DNA of 58,222 nucleotides, from contig NZ_BJNV01000024.1 in assembly GCF_006539865.1 (NCBI RefSeq), positions 1 through 58,222 of the forward strand, read 5' to 3'. Below the pieces are notes generated by a model. That model saw only the letters and a program-made list of their open reading frames with translations. It was not told the DNA's origin and searched no databases. Both the position numbers and the translations under genes were made by a program. Source of the stretch: Zoogloea ramigera. GTDB taxonomy: Bacteria; Pseudomonadota; Gammaproteobacteria; Burkholderiales; Rhodocyclaceae. Below, in pieces: positions 35,366 through 43,900 of this stretch; the stretch's first letter is position 1; every line of letters starts with the position of its first letter.

Positions 35366-36616
35366 ATGGCTTACGAAGATTTCCAACAGAACGCCCTCGT
35401 CACCCGCTACGACGACATCTACCTGGTGGCCGGCGCCCGCACCCCGTTTGCCGACTACAACGGCGTGCTGCGCGATGTTAACCCCATCGACCTGGGCATC
35501 TTCGCCGCCCGCGCGCTGTTCGAGCGCTCCGGCATCCCGGCCGCGCAGGTGCAGTCGGTGGTGGCCGGCAACATGGCCCAGGCCGGCTTCGACGCCTACT
35601 ACCTGCCACGCCACATCGGCCTCTACGCCGGCGTGCCGGCCACCGCGCCGGCGATGCTGGCCACCCGCATCTGCGGCACCGGCTTCGAGACCATCCTGCA
35701 GGCGGCCAACCAGATCGCCCTGGGCAGCGCCCAGGTGGTGCTGGCGGTGGGCACCGAATCGATGTCGCGCAACCCGGTGGCGGCCTACACCCACCGGGCC
35801 GGCTTCCGGATGGGGCAGATCGAGTTCAAGGATTTCCTGTGGGAAGCCTTCACCGACCCGGCCACCCGCCAGGGCATGGGCAACACCGCCGAGAACGTGG
35901 CCGTGCGCTACGGCCTGACCCGCGAGGAGGTCGACGCCTACGCCGCCCAGACCTTCGCCCGCGCCAACGCGGCGTGGGATTCCGGCTACTTCGACGACGA
36001 GGTGGCCCCGGTGAGCAACGCCGAGTTTGCGCTGGAGGGCTACCAGAGCCGCTTCCTCAAGCTGGCCGACCGGCAGACTCTGTTTGCCCGCGACGAGCAC
36101 GTCAAGCCGACCCCCCTCGAGACCCTGCAGAAGCTCAAGCCCGCCTTCAAGGGCGTGCAGACCGGCGGCAACAGCTCGGCCATCGTCGATGGCGCCGCCG
36201 CGGTGCTGGTGGCCTCGGGCGATTTCGTGCGTGCCAACGGCCTCAAGCCCCTGGCCCGCATCGTGGCCGGGGCTTCGGCCGGCGTGCCGCCGGAGATCAT
36301 GGGCATGGGCCCGGCGCCGGCGATCCGCGCGGTGCTGGCCAAGGCCGGCCTCACGCTGGCGGATGTGGGCCGGGTGGAGATCAACGAGGCCTTCAGCGCC
36401 CAGTACCTGGGCTGCGAGCGGGAGCTCGGCCTCGACCGCGAGCGTGCCAACACCCGCGGCGGCGCGGTGGCCATCGGCCACCCGCTGGGCGCCTCGGGCA
36501 TGCGCCTGACCCACACGGTGTCGCGCCAGCTGCACCTCGACGATCAGCAGTTCGGCATCGCCTCGGCCTGTGTTGGTGGCGGTCAGGGCATGGCGATCCT
36601 GGTGGAGCGCGCCTGA
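35366..36616 (+). CDS. Acetyl-CoA acyltransferase (thiolase)
   Basis: 416 aa thiolase. Nucleophile Cys103 (TRICGTGFET), His372 (AIGHPLGASG) and second Cys402 (ASACVGGGQG) are all present, so it is predicted active. In this pathway it would split a 3-oxo-aryl-propanoyl-CoA into aroyl-CoA and acetyl-CoA. The N-terminal extension of about 15 residues before the usual start is short and harmless. Co-transcribed with the hydratase; a REP-like inverted repeat follows it. Confidence 0.92.
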   Translation: MAYEDFQQNALVTRYDDIYLVAGARTPFADYNGVLRDVNPIDLGIFAARALFERSGIPAAQVQSVVAGNMAQAGFDAYYLPRHIGLYAGVPATAPAMLATRICGTGFETILQAANQIALGSAQVVLAVGTESMSRNPVAAYTHRAGFRMGQIEFKDFLWEAFTDPATRQGMGNTAENVAVRYGLTREEVDAYAAQTFARANAAWDSGYFDDEVAPVSNAEFALEGYQSRFLKLADRQTLFARDEHVKPTPLETLQKLKPAFKGVQTGGNSSAIVDGAAAVLVASGDFVRANGLKPLARIVAGASAGVPPEIMGMGPAPAIRAVLAKAGLTLADVGRVEINEAFSAQYLGCERELGLDRERANTRGGAVAIGHPLGASGMRLTHTVSRQLHLDDQQFGIASACVGGGQGMAILVERA

Positions 36617-36621
36617 GGCCA

Positions 36622-36688
36622 TGTAGGTCGGGCTTCAGCCCGACACGATCGACGCACCACGCGGAGTCGGGCTGAAGCCCGACCTACA
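36622..36688. repeat. REP/BIME-like inverted repeat pair
   Basis: Two exact 22-base inverted copies (36623-36644 and 36666-36687), each beginning or ending in GTAGGTCGGG and each itself a palindrome (GTCGGGCT TC AGCCCGAC), separated by 21 bases; T36622 and A36688 extend the pairing. It forms a long hairpin between the thiolase and SDR genes of the operon. This is typical of REP/BIME elements mobilised by RAYT transposases; none is in the window. Confidence 0.85.
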
Positions 36689-36707
36689 GACTTCGAAGGA
36701 ACAACTC

Positions 36708-37475
36708 ATGCAACTGCAAGACTCCATCTTCATCGTCACCGGCGGCGCTTCGGGCCTCGGTGAGGCCACCGTGCGGGCCTTCCACGGCGCCGGCGCCAAG
36801 GTCGTGATCGCCGACGTGGGCGTCGCCAAGGGCGAGGCGCTGGCCGCCGAGCTGGGCGAGGGCGTGGCCTTCTGCAAGACCGACATCACCAGCGAGGCCG
36901 AGGCCCAGGCCGCGGTCGACCTGGCGGTGAGCCGCTTCGGCGGCCTGCACGGGCTCATCAACTGCGCCGGCGTCGGCCCGGCCTGGAAGATGATCGGCAA
37001 GGACGGCCCGCACCCGCTCGATGCCTTCGCGCGCACCGTCAATATCAACCTGGTGGGCGCCTTCAACATGATCCGCCTCGCTGCCGTGGCGATGGCCAGG
37101 GGTGAGCCAAACGCCGAGGGCGAGCGCGGGGTGATCATCAACACCGCCTCGATCGCCGCCTTCGAGGGCCAGATCGGCCAGGCCGCCTACGCCGCGTCGA
37201 AGGCCGGCGTGGCTGCCATGGCGCTGCCGATGGCCCGCGAGCTGGCCCGCTACGGCATCCGCGTGAACACCATCGCGCCGGGGCTGTTTCTGACGCCGAT
37301 GATGGAGGCGCTGCCCCAGGACGTGCAGGACGCCCTCGGCAAGGCCACGCCTTTCCCGCCGCGGCTGGGGCGGCCGGCGGAGTTTGCCGCGATGGCGCGC
37401 TCCATCGTCGAGAACGTGATGGTGAACGCCGAACTCATCCGCCTCGACGGCGCCGTCCGGCTGGCCGGCAAGTAA
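36708..37475 (+). CDS. Short-chain dehydrogenase, 3-hydroxyacyl-CoA dehydrogenase type
   Basis: 255 aa SDR with NAD-binding [10 protein letters not shown] (11-20), NCAGVG (85-90) and catalytic Ser148, Tyr161, Lys165 (YAASK). The overall sequence, including DVNP-free start [13 protein letters not shown] and the [18 protein letters not shown] segment, resembles type II 3-hydroxyacyl-CoA dehydrogenases (HSD10-like). It would oxidise the 3-hydroxy-aryl-propanoyl-CoA between hydratase and thiolase. Lies after the REP element, so expression may be reduced relative to upstream genes. Confidence 0.9.
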   Translation: MQLQDSIFIVTGGASGLGEATVRAFHGAGAKVVIADVGVAKGEALAAELGEGVAFCKTDITSEAEAQAAVDLAVSRFGGLHGLINCAGVGPAWKMIGKDGPHPLDAFARTVNINLVGAFNMIRLAAVAMARGEPNAEGERGVIINTASIAAFEGQIGQAAYAASKAGVAAMALPMARELARYGIRVNTIAPGLFLTPMMEALPQDVQDALGKATPFPPRLGRPAEFAAMARSIVENVMVNAELIRLDGAVRLAGK

Positions 37476-37493
37476 GGGCGAGGGGAGACAGAC

Positions 37494-39056
37494 ATGGCGA
37501 GAATCATCGAAGCCGGCGACGTCGGCCACCTGGTCAAGAACGGCGCCACCGTGTACTGCACCGGCATGGGCCTGGCGGGCTTTGCCGAAGAGGCGGTCAA
37601 GGCGATCCGCGAATCCTTCAATGCCACCGGCCACCCGCGCGACCTCACGCTCTACCACGCCACCGGCGTGGGCAACGGCAAGGACCGGGGCGTGCACCAC
37701 TTTGCCGCCGAGGGCCTGCTGAAGCGCATCGTCGGCGGGCACTTCGGCGTCGGCGGCCCGGAGCTGATGCGCCTCATCATGGACAACAAGGTCGAGGCCT
37801 ACAACCTGCCCCAGGGCGTGCTGGTGCAGATTCCCAAGCAGGTGGCCGGGCGGCGGCCGGGCTTTCTGACCAAGGTGGGGCTGGAGACCTTCGTCGACCC
37901 GCGCATCGAGGGCGCCAAGGTGAATGCGGCCGCCACCGAAGACCTGGTCGAGGTGGTGCACCTGGATGGCGAGGAGTGGCTGTACTTCCGCAACCCCAAG
38001 GTGGATGTGGCGCTGCTGCGCGGCTCGTATGCCGACGAGAACGGCAACGTGTCGATGGCCCGCGAGGGCGTGCTGCTGGAGTCGCTGTCGATCGCCCAGG
38101 CGGCGCGGGCCAGCGGCGGCATCGTGATCGTGCAGGTGGAGCACATCGTCAAGAACGGCACCCTGCACCCGAAGGACGTCAAGATCCCCGGCATCCTGGT
38201 GGACTACATCGTGATCGGCAGGCCCGAGAACCACCTGCAGACGATGAACACCTATTTCAACCCGGTGTACGCCGGTGACATCAAGGTGCCGACCCGGGCG
38301 ATGGCGCCGCTGCCCCTCGACGAGCGCAAGATCATCGCCCGCCGGGCGGCGATGGAGCTGAAGTCGGGCGCGGTGGTGAACCTCGGCATCGGCATGCCGG
38401 AGGGCGTCGCCTCGGTGGCCGCCGAGGAGAAGATCGAGCACATGATGGCGCTCACCCTCGAGACCGGCCCCATCGGCGGCGTGCCGGCGGCGGGTTTCGA
38501 CTTCGGGCACGCTTCCAACGCCGAGGCGGTGGTGGAGCAGCCGGCGCAGTTCGATTTCTACGACGGCGGCGGCATCGACGTGGCCTTCCTGGGCCTCGCC
38601 CAGACCGACCAGCACGGCAACGTGAACGTCAGCAAGTTCAGCGGCCGGCCGGTGGGTTGCGGCGGCTTCATCAACATCACCCAGAACGCCAAGAAGGTGG
38701 TCTTTTGCGGCACCTTCACCGCCGGCGGGCTGCAGGTGGCCGTCGAGGACGGGCGCCTGAAGATCGTCAGCGAGGGCAAGAGCCGCAAGTTCCTCGACCA
38801 CGTCGAGCAGATCACCTTCAGCGGCCACTATGCCGCCGGCACCGGGCAGGTGGTGTTGTATGTCACCGAGCGGGCGGTGTTCCGGCTCAGCCCCGAGGGC
38901 GTCGAGTTGCTGGAGGTGGCGCCGGGCATCGACATCGAGCGTGACGTGGTGGCCCACATGGCCTTCCCGCCGATCATGCGCGACGTGCAGCTGATGGACG
39001 CCGGGGTCTTCCAGGCCGAATGGGGGCGCCTCGCCGAGCGGGTGGGCGGCCGCTGA
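37494..39056 (+). CDS. Family I acyl-CoA transferase, fused alpha/beta subunits
   Basis: 520 aa CoA-transferase with both half-subunits in one chain, like acetate CoA-transferase YdiF. N-terminal half: VGHLVKNGATVYCTGMG and GGHFGVGGPELMRLI. C-terminal half: ELKSGAVVNLGIGMPEGV and the catalytic glutamate motif LETGPIGGVP near 319-328. It transfers CoA between an acyl-CoA and a free acid, so it could activate the aromatic acid at the expense of acetyl- or succinyl-CoA, besides the ATP-dependent ligase. Last gene before a strong terminator. Confidence 0.88.
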   Translation: MARIIEAGDVGHLVKNGATVYCTGMGLAGFAEEAVKAIRESFNATGHPRDLTLYHATGVGNGKDRGVHHFAAEGLLKRIVGGHFGVGGPELMRLIMDNKVEAYNLPQGVLVQIPKQVAGRRPGFLTKVGLETFVDPRIEGAKVNAAATEDLVEVVHLDGEEWLYFRNPKVDVALLRGSYADENGNVSMAREGVLLESLSIAQAARASGGIVIVQVEHIVKNGTLHPKDVKIPGILVDYIVIGRPENHLQTMNTYFNPVYAGDIKVPTRAMAPLPLDERKIIARRAAMELKSGAVVNLGIGMPEGVASVAAEEKIEHMMALTLETGPIGGVPAAGFDFGHASNAEAVVEQPAQFDFYDGGGIDVAFLGLAQTDQHGNVNVSKFSGRPVGCGGFINITQNAKKVVFCGTFTAGGLQVAVEDGRLKIVSEGKSRKFLDHVEQITFSGHYAAGTGQVVLYVTERAVFRLSPEGVELLEVAPGIDIERDVVAHMAFPPIMRDVQLMDAGVFQAEWGRLAERVGGR

Positions 39057-39061
39057 AGCCT

Positions 39062-39090
39062 GGGCCCGCGGTGCGCCGCGGGCCTTTTTT
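39062..39090 (+). terminator. Terminator of the beta-oxidation operon
   Basis: GGCCCGCGG (39063-39071) pairs perfectly with CCGCGGGCC (39076-39084) over a 4-base loop TGCG, then TTTTTT. Closes the operon that begins with the solute-binding protein. Confidence 0.93.
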
Positions 39091-39251
39091 CATTCCGGCG
39101 CCGCTCCGGAGCGCTCCCTGGGCCGGCCTCCGCCCAAGCCCGCCCCCCGTGGGCGTCAAGGAAACTCGGGGCGGCCCTGCGCTTCCTTGAGAGCCCCAAC
39201 AAGCGTGATGGCGCGCTGGGGCTGCGCCTTCATTTACCCGGGAGAGCCAAC

Positions 39252-39671
39252 GTGCCCCGCAGCCATATCCACCGTTATCGGGTCGCCTTCGTCGATTGTG
39301 ACCCGGCCCAGATCGTGCATTTCTCCAACTACTTCCGCTGGTTCGACACCGCCAGCCGGGAATTCTTCACCGCCTGCGGCGTGCCGAGCTGGCGCGACAC
39401 CGAGCGCGACAGCGGCATCATCGGCACACCCCTGGTGGACGCCCAGGCCAGCTTCCGCAACCCCGCCACCTACGGCGAAGACCTGGACATCGAGAGCTGG
39501 GTCGAAGCCTGGAACACCAAAAGCTTCGTGATGCGCCACGTTGCCCGCCGCGGCGACACCGTGATCGCCGAAGGGCGCGAGGTGCGCGTGTTCGCGGTGC
39601 GCGAGGCGGGCGACCCGACGCGCATCCGCGCGGTGCCGATCCCGGCGGCCTGGCGAGCCTTGTGCGAGTAG
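39252..39671 (+). CDS. 4-hydroxybenzoyl-CoA thioesterase-like hot-dog protein
   Basis: 139 aa single hot-dog domain thioesterase. It closely resembles the Pseudomonas CBS3 4-hydroxybenzoyl-CoA thioesterase: DCDPAQIVHFSNYF holds the catalytic Asp17 at the same position, and WRDTERDSGIIGTPLVDA matches the substrate loop. Predicted to hydrolyse (hydroxy)benzoyl-CoA to the free acid. GTG start at 39252 with GGAGAG upstream. It follows the terminator of the beta-oxidation operon, so it has its own promoter or low read-through. Could link side-chain oxidation to the benzoate dioxygenase encoded downstream. Confidence 0.85.
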   Translation: MPRSHIHRYRVAFVDCDPAQIVHFSNYFRWFDTASREFFTACGVPSWRDTERDSGIIGTPLVDAQASFRNPATYGEDLDIESWVEAWNTKSFVMRHVARRGDTVIAEGREVRVFAVREAGDPTRIRAVPIPAAWRALCE

Positions 39672-39822
39672 CGGGCGGGCCGCTGAAGGCCTCGGTGCTT
39701 TCCTGCCGCCCAACTGCGCCAACGCGGGCTTTGCGGGGGCGCGTTGATAAAATGATGGCCTGCGCAACGCCCGTCGTCGGGGGGCCCCCCGGCTCGTGCG
39801 TATGCCCCTTGCCGGCCCCCGC

Positions 39823-39853
39823 GTAGGTCGCGGTTAGCGCAGCGTAACCCGAC
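39823..39853. repeat. REP-like hairpin element, second type
   Basis: GTAGGTCG start, then GTCG-C-GGTTA and TAACC-CGAC arms around a GCGCAGCG centre. It resembles widespread proteobacterial REP-type hairpins and shares GTAGGTCG and a trailing CACCACGC with the element at 36622. A single copy in this window. Confidence 0.6.
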
Positions 39854-39907
39854 ACCACGCAGCGCTCAGCCGTCGACGATAGTTTTTTTCTTGCCTGCAA
39901 GCGTGCA

Positions 39908-40222
39908 CATTCGAATGGCAACTATAATAATCGTGTTGTGATGCGTGACAACTCGATTGCGATAGCTTTTTCCCTCAATTGCATGCCTGCACATTCGAAT
40001 GGCAACTATCGCAATCGTGTTGTCGGGCGTGCACTTCATGTTGTGCGCCGTCACAACTCAATGTGCACGCGTGCACTTCGAGTTGTGACGGCGCACAACA
40101 GCTTTGTGATGCGTGCATGAAGGAAGTGCACGTCTCACAACAGCATCGGCACCCATCACGGAAGGAAGTGCACCCGTCACCGAAGGATGTGCATGCATCA
40201 CAGAGAGGCTCATACCGCCGCT
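39908..40222. repeat. Phase-perfect 21-bp degenerate tandem array (15 units)
   Basis: Fifteen consecutive 21-base units without a single insertion or deletion. Units 1 and 5 are nearly identical (CATTCGAATGGCAACTAT), as are units 2 and 6 (AATCGTGTTGT). Units 7+8 and 9+10 form 42-base super-units (CTTC..GTTGTG..). Units 11, 13 and 14 share GAAGGAAGTGCAC or GAAGGATGTGCAT. Inverted GTTGTG/CACAAC and palindromic GTGCAC recur. Each unit equals seven codons, so any open frame gives heptapeptides, for example plus-strand TEGSAPV and minus-strand DGCTSFR. The array ends just before the DUF3079 gene. Confidence 0.85.
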
Positions 40223-40232
40223 TGATGGCCAT
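39975..40232 (-). CDS. Possible Cys-rich heptad-repeat peptide (85 aa)
   Basis: Minus-strand frame over units 15 to 4 of the 21-bp array. After MAIKRRYEPLC it reads in heptads close to D-G-C-T-S-F-x (DACTSFG, DGCTSFR, DGCRCCC, ETCTSFM, HASQSCC...). It has 16 or so cysteines. No ribosome binding site is visible before the ATG at 40232, and a stop in unit 4 ends it while the repeats go on. Competing heptad frames exist on the plus strand (for example 40113 in frame with DUF3079, and 39938-40120). It may be a real repeat peptide or a by-product of the array. Confidence 0.25.
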   Translation of the reverse strand: MAIKRRYEPLCDACTSFGDGCTSFRDGCRCCCETCTSFMHASQSCCAPSQLEVHACTLSCDGAQHEVHARQHDCDSCHSNVQACN

Positions 40233-40298
40233 CAAAGCGCGGCGGCCGGGGCGGCGTATGCTGCGGCGGGTCTCACGACCTGCTGCTGTCACGCCGCC

Positions 40299-40502
40299 AT
40301 GGCCAAGAAGTTTCCCCTTCATCCCGCCCACCCCGAGCGCATCTGCTGGGGTTGCGACAAATATTGCCCGACCGACTCCCTCGCCTGCGGCAACGGCTCA
40401 GGCCGCACCCTGCACCCGGCCGAGATGCTCGGCGACGACTGGTACACCTACGGTGACTGGGGGCTGGATGTGGACACCCCACCGGTGCCGCCCAAGCCCT
40501 GA
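40299..40502 (+). CDS. DUF3079 small Cys-rich protein
   Basis: 67 aa protein of the DUF3079 family, function unknown. It starts MAKKFPLHPAHPERICWGCD and has Cys residues in CWGCDKYC and LACG, which could bind a metal, and a conserved GDDWYTYGDW stretch. The ATG at 40299 fits the family start. The same frame is open upstream as far as 40113 and there reads through the 21-bp array as heptads; an N-terminally extended form is possible but less likely. No strong ribosome site. Confidence 0.75.
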   Translation: MAKKFPLHPAHPERICWGCDKYCPTDSLACGNGSGRTLHPAEMLGDDWYTYGDWGLDVDTPPVPPKP

Positions 40503-40935
40503 TCGTCGCCCGGCGCGGCGCCGTCTCGATCGCGTGCGGTGAGCGTTGAAGCAGGCAGCGCAGCCAGCGCTCCCCCGGCTCTTGAGCGCGCCGGAGAGCG
40601 GTCAGCTGGCTCGGCGACGGTTTTCAGCCTGAATGTTGATGCTCTATCCCGCGCGGGAGCCCGTCGCTGCACTCCCCGCTGGTGCCAAGATAGCCAAAGA
40701 AAAACCCGAGGGGCACGGGGGGCGCCGCTCGGGTTAAATCCACACCAGAGGAGGAGGGTGGAGGAGACAGGTGAAAGCATATCGTCATGAGTGGTGCGGC
40801 GCAATATGGTGATGCGCTAAAACGTAAAGAATTTCACGGGTGCTGCGGATGTCATGCTGCGCGCGGCCCGGAAACCCGGTTCGAGTAGCGCGTCCGGGTG
40901 GTCGATGCGCCGGTGGCTGGCGGCTGGCCGGCAAT
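40503..40935. other. Intergenic stretch with one hairpin
   Basis: About 430 bases without a convincing gene. It holds a hairpin AACCCGAG/CTCGGGTT (40703-40710 with 40728-40735) that on the minus strand is followed by TTTTTCTTT, so it could be a back-up terminator for leftward transcription from the ior gene. A ribosome-site-like GGAGGAGGGTGGAGGAGA near 40752-40770 has no good reading frame after it. Confidence 0.5.
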
Positions 40936-40970
40936 GAAAAACCCCCGCCGTGTTTCCACGGCGGGGGTTT
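40936..40970 (-). terminator. Terminator of the indolepyruvate oxidoreductase gene
   Basis: CCCCCGCCGTG/CACGGCGGGGG stem with a 4-base loop, flanked by AAAAA on the left and TTT on the right; on the minus strand it ends in TTTTTCATT. It lies 24 bases after the ior stop codon. Confidence 0.92.
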
Positions 40971-40993
40971 GCGGGGCTAGGCGGGTGTGCCGG

Positions 40994-43900
40994 TCAGACC
41001 GTGGCGGTCTGGCGCACCTGTTCCGGATTACGGAAAGCCTTGAGGCGCTCCTCGTACAGCTTCTTGGCGGTAGCCAGGTTCTTCTCCTTCACGTGGCCGA
41101 AGCCGCGGATCTCGTCGGGAACGCTGGCCAGGGCCACGGCAGCGGTGTGGTTGCTGGCGCTGAGGCGGGAGATGATCTCGTCCAGAACCTTGATGTAGTC
41201 CTCGATGGACTGGCGTTCCTGACGACGCTCTTCGGTCTTGCTGAAGATGTCGAGGGCGCCGCCACGCCAGGACTTGCGCTTGGCGAGGAACTGGAAGGCC
41301 TTGAACACCCAGTCACCGAACTGCTTCTTCTGGAGGTGGCCGGTTTCCGGGTCACGCTCGGAGAGCAGCGGGGGCGCCAGGTTGTACTTGACCGTGTAGC
41401 CGTGCTTGAACTGCGCGTCGAGCTGGGCCAGGAAGGCCGGGTCGGTGTGCAGGCGGGCCACTTCGAACTCGTCCTTGAAGGCCATCAGCTTGTAGAGGTA
41501 GCGGGCGGCGGCCTCGGACAGCTGGCTGCCCGGCAGGGCACGCTGTTCGGCGGCGACGACGCGCTTGATCACCTCGGCGTAGCGCTTGGCGTAGGCTTCG
41601 TCCTGGTAGTCGATCAGGTCGGGCACGCGGATCTCCAGCAGGCGCTTGACCTCGCCCTGGGCGCCGACGCTGTCGACGATCGCGCGGGCAGCGGGGCTGA
41701 GCTGGGGGGCGGCCTTGAGCTGGATGACACCGGCGCCGGCCTGCTTGGCGATCTCGGCTTCGACGAAGGCGCGATCGACCACGGCCATGCGGCCCCAGCG
41801 GAAGGCGGCGAGGCTCTGCTCGACACCGACGCCGGAGTTCTTGATGGCCTGCTCGATGGACTCGGCCTTCAGCGGGATGGTGCCGGCCTGGTAGGCCACA
41901 CCAACCATGAAGTTGTTGGTCGCCATCGCGTCGCCGAAGAGGCCCTCGGCCATCGCCTGGCCATCCAGGAAGACGTTGTCTTCCTTGCGGGTGACGCGGT
42001 CGATGCCGGCGGTCAGGCTCTTGGTGTTCGGGAAGAAGTTGTGGCGGTTGGAGACCATCTGGCCGGTCGGGGTCTGCGTGGTCGAGACCACCGCGATGGT
42101 GCGGTTGGGGCCGCACTTGTCCAGGTTCTTCGGATCGGTCGCGTTGAGGATGTCGAAGCCCAGGTACAGGTCGGCACGGCCGTCGGAGATCTTGTTGGAA
42201 CCCTGGAACGGGACGTGGGTGATCTTGATGTCGGAGATCACCGCGCCGCCCTTCTGGGCCAGGCCGGTCTGGTCGAGGCCGATGACGTGCTTGCCTTCGA
42301 GGCGAGCGGCGTTGGCCAGGGTGGCCACCACGGTCACCGAGCCGGTGCCGCCGATACCCATCACGTGGATGCCGACGCCGATGGTGTCGTCGATCTTGTT
42401 GACGGGCTGGGGCAGCTCGCGGTCGAGGACCGGGATGCGGCCCTTTTTCTTCTTCTTGGGCGCGCCGTCACCGGCAGGCTCAGGGTTCGGCGTGATGGTG
42501 AGGAAGGACGGGCAGAAGCCCTTCACGCACGAGAAGTCCTTGTTGCACGACGACTGGTGGATGCGGGTCTTGCGGCCGAATTCGGTCTGGACCGGCTCCA
42601 CGCTCATGCAGTTGGACTTCTCGCCACAGTCGCCGCAGCCTTCGCAGACGCGCTCGTTGATGACGGTGACCTCGGCCGGCTCTTCGGCCTTGCCACGGCT
42701 GCGGGCGCGGCGCAGCTCTGCGGCGCACTCCTGGTCGTGGATCAGCACGGTGGTGCCGGGGGTGCCGGCGAGTTCCTTCTGGGCTTCGTCGAGGCGGTCG
42801 CGGTGCATGACCTCGGTGTGGCCGGCCAGCTGGACGCCGGAGTACAGCGACAGGTCGTCGGTGGTGACGATGATCTTGCGCACGCCGTTGGCGAGCAGGT
42901 CGGCGACCATGTTGGGCACCGGGTTGGCGCCCTGGATGGCCTGGCCGCCGGTCATCGAGGTGTGCGAGTTGACCAGCAGCTTGAAGGTGATGTTGACGTC
43001 GGTGGACGCGCAGTAGCGGATCGCCAGGCTGCCGGAGTGGGCGTAGGTGCCGTCGCCCATGTTCTGGAAGATGTGGTTGGTGTTGGTGAACGGCGCCATG
43101 CCGATCCACTGTGCACCTTCGGCGCCCATGTGGGTGCCCATCACGACGTTGCGGTTCATCCACATGGCCATGGTGTGGCAGCCGATGCCGGCCGACACGA
43201 CGCTGCCGTCCGGCGCCACGGTGGAGCTGTTGTGCGGGCAGCCGGAGCAGAACCAGGCGGTGCGGGCCGCGGTGGGCAGCTTGGTGCGGGCGTGGATCTC
43301 GTCGAGGCGCTTGAGCCAGTTTTCGGCGGACTCGATGCGGGTCTTGCGGCCCAGGCGCTTGAGCAGCGCGCGGACGATGATGTCGGATTCGAACTCGCCG
43401 TAGTGGGGCAGGAGCTCTTTTTCTTCCTCGTCGAACTTGCCGACGATGCGCGGCGCGTTGGCGCGGCCGTAGAGCACCTGCTTGGCGAACATCTCGAGGA
43501 AGGGGCGCTTTTCTTCGATCACGAAGATCTCTTCGAGGCCTTCGGCGAACTCGCGCACGATGGTCGGTTCCATCGGGAACAGCATGCCCATCTTGAGCAC
43601 GCGGATGCCATAGCGGCGCAGCGCGTCGGCGTCGAGGCCCATCTCGAGGAAGGCCTGCATGAGGTCGTTGTAGGTCTTGCCCGCCGTCATGATGCCGAGC
43701 CAGGCATCCGGGTTCTTGAAGACGACGTTGTTGAGATTGTTCTCGCGGGCGTAGCGCTTGGCGACTTCGAGGCGACGGGTGTAGAGCGATTGCTCCATCT
43801 CGAGGGCCTCGACGCGCACATTCATGCCGAGGTTCATGTTCGGCGTGAACTTCTGGCCGTCGAACATGAGGTCGGGGGTGACGAAGTTGAGGCGCGCGGG

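Noticed and set aside
39908-40222. CRISPR array
   Set aside because: Units are contiguous 21-mers without unique spacers, degenerate from unit to unit, and there are no cas genes.
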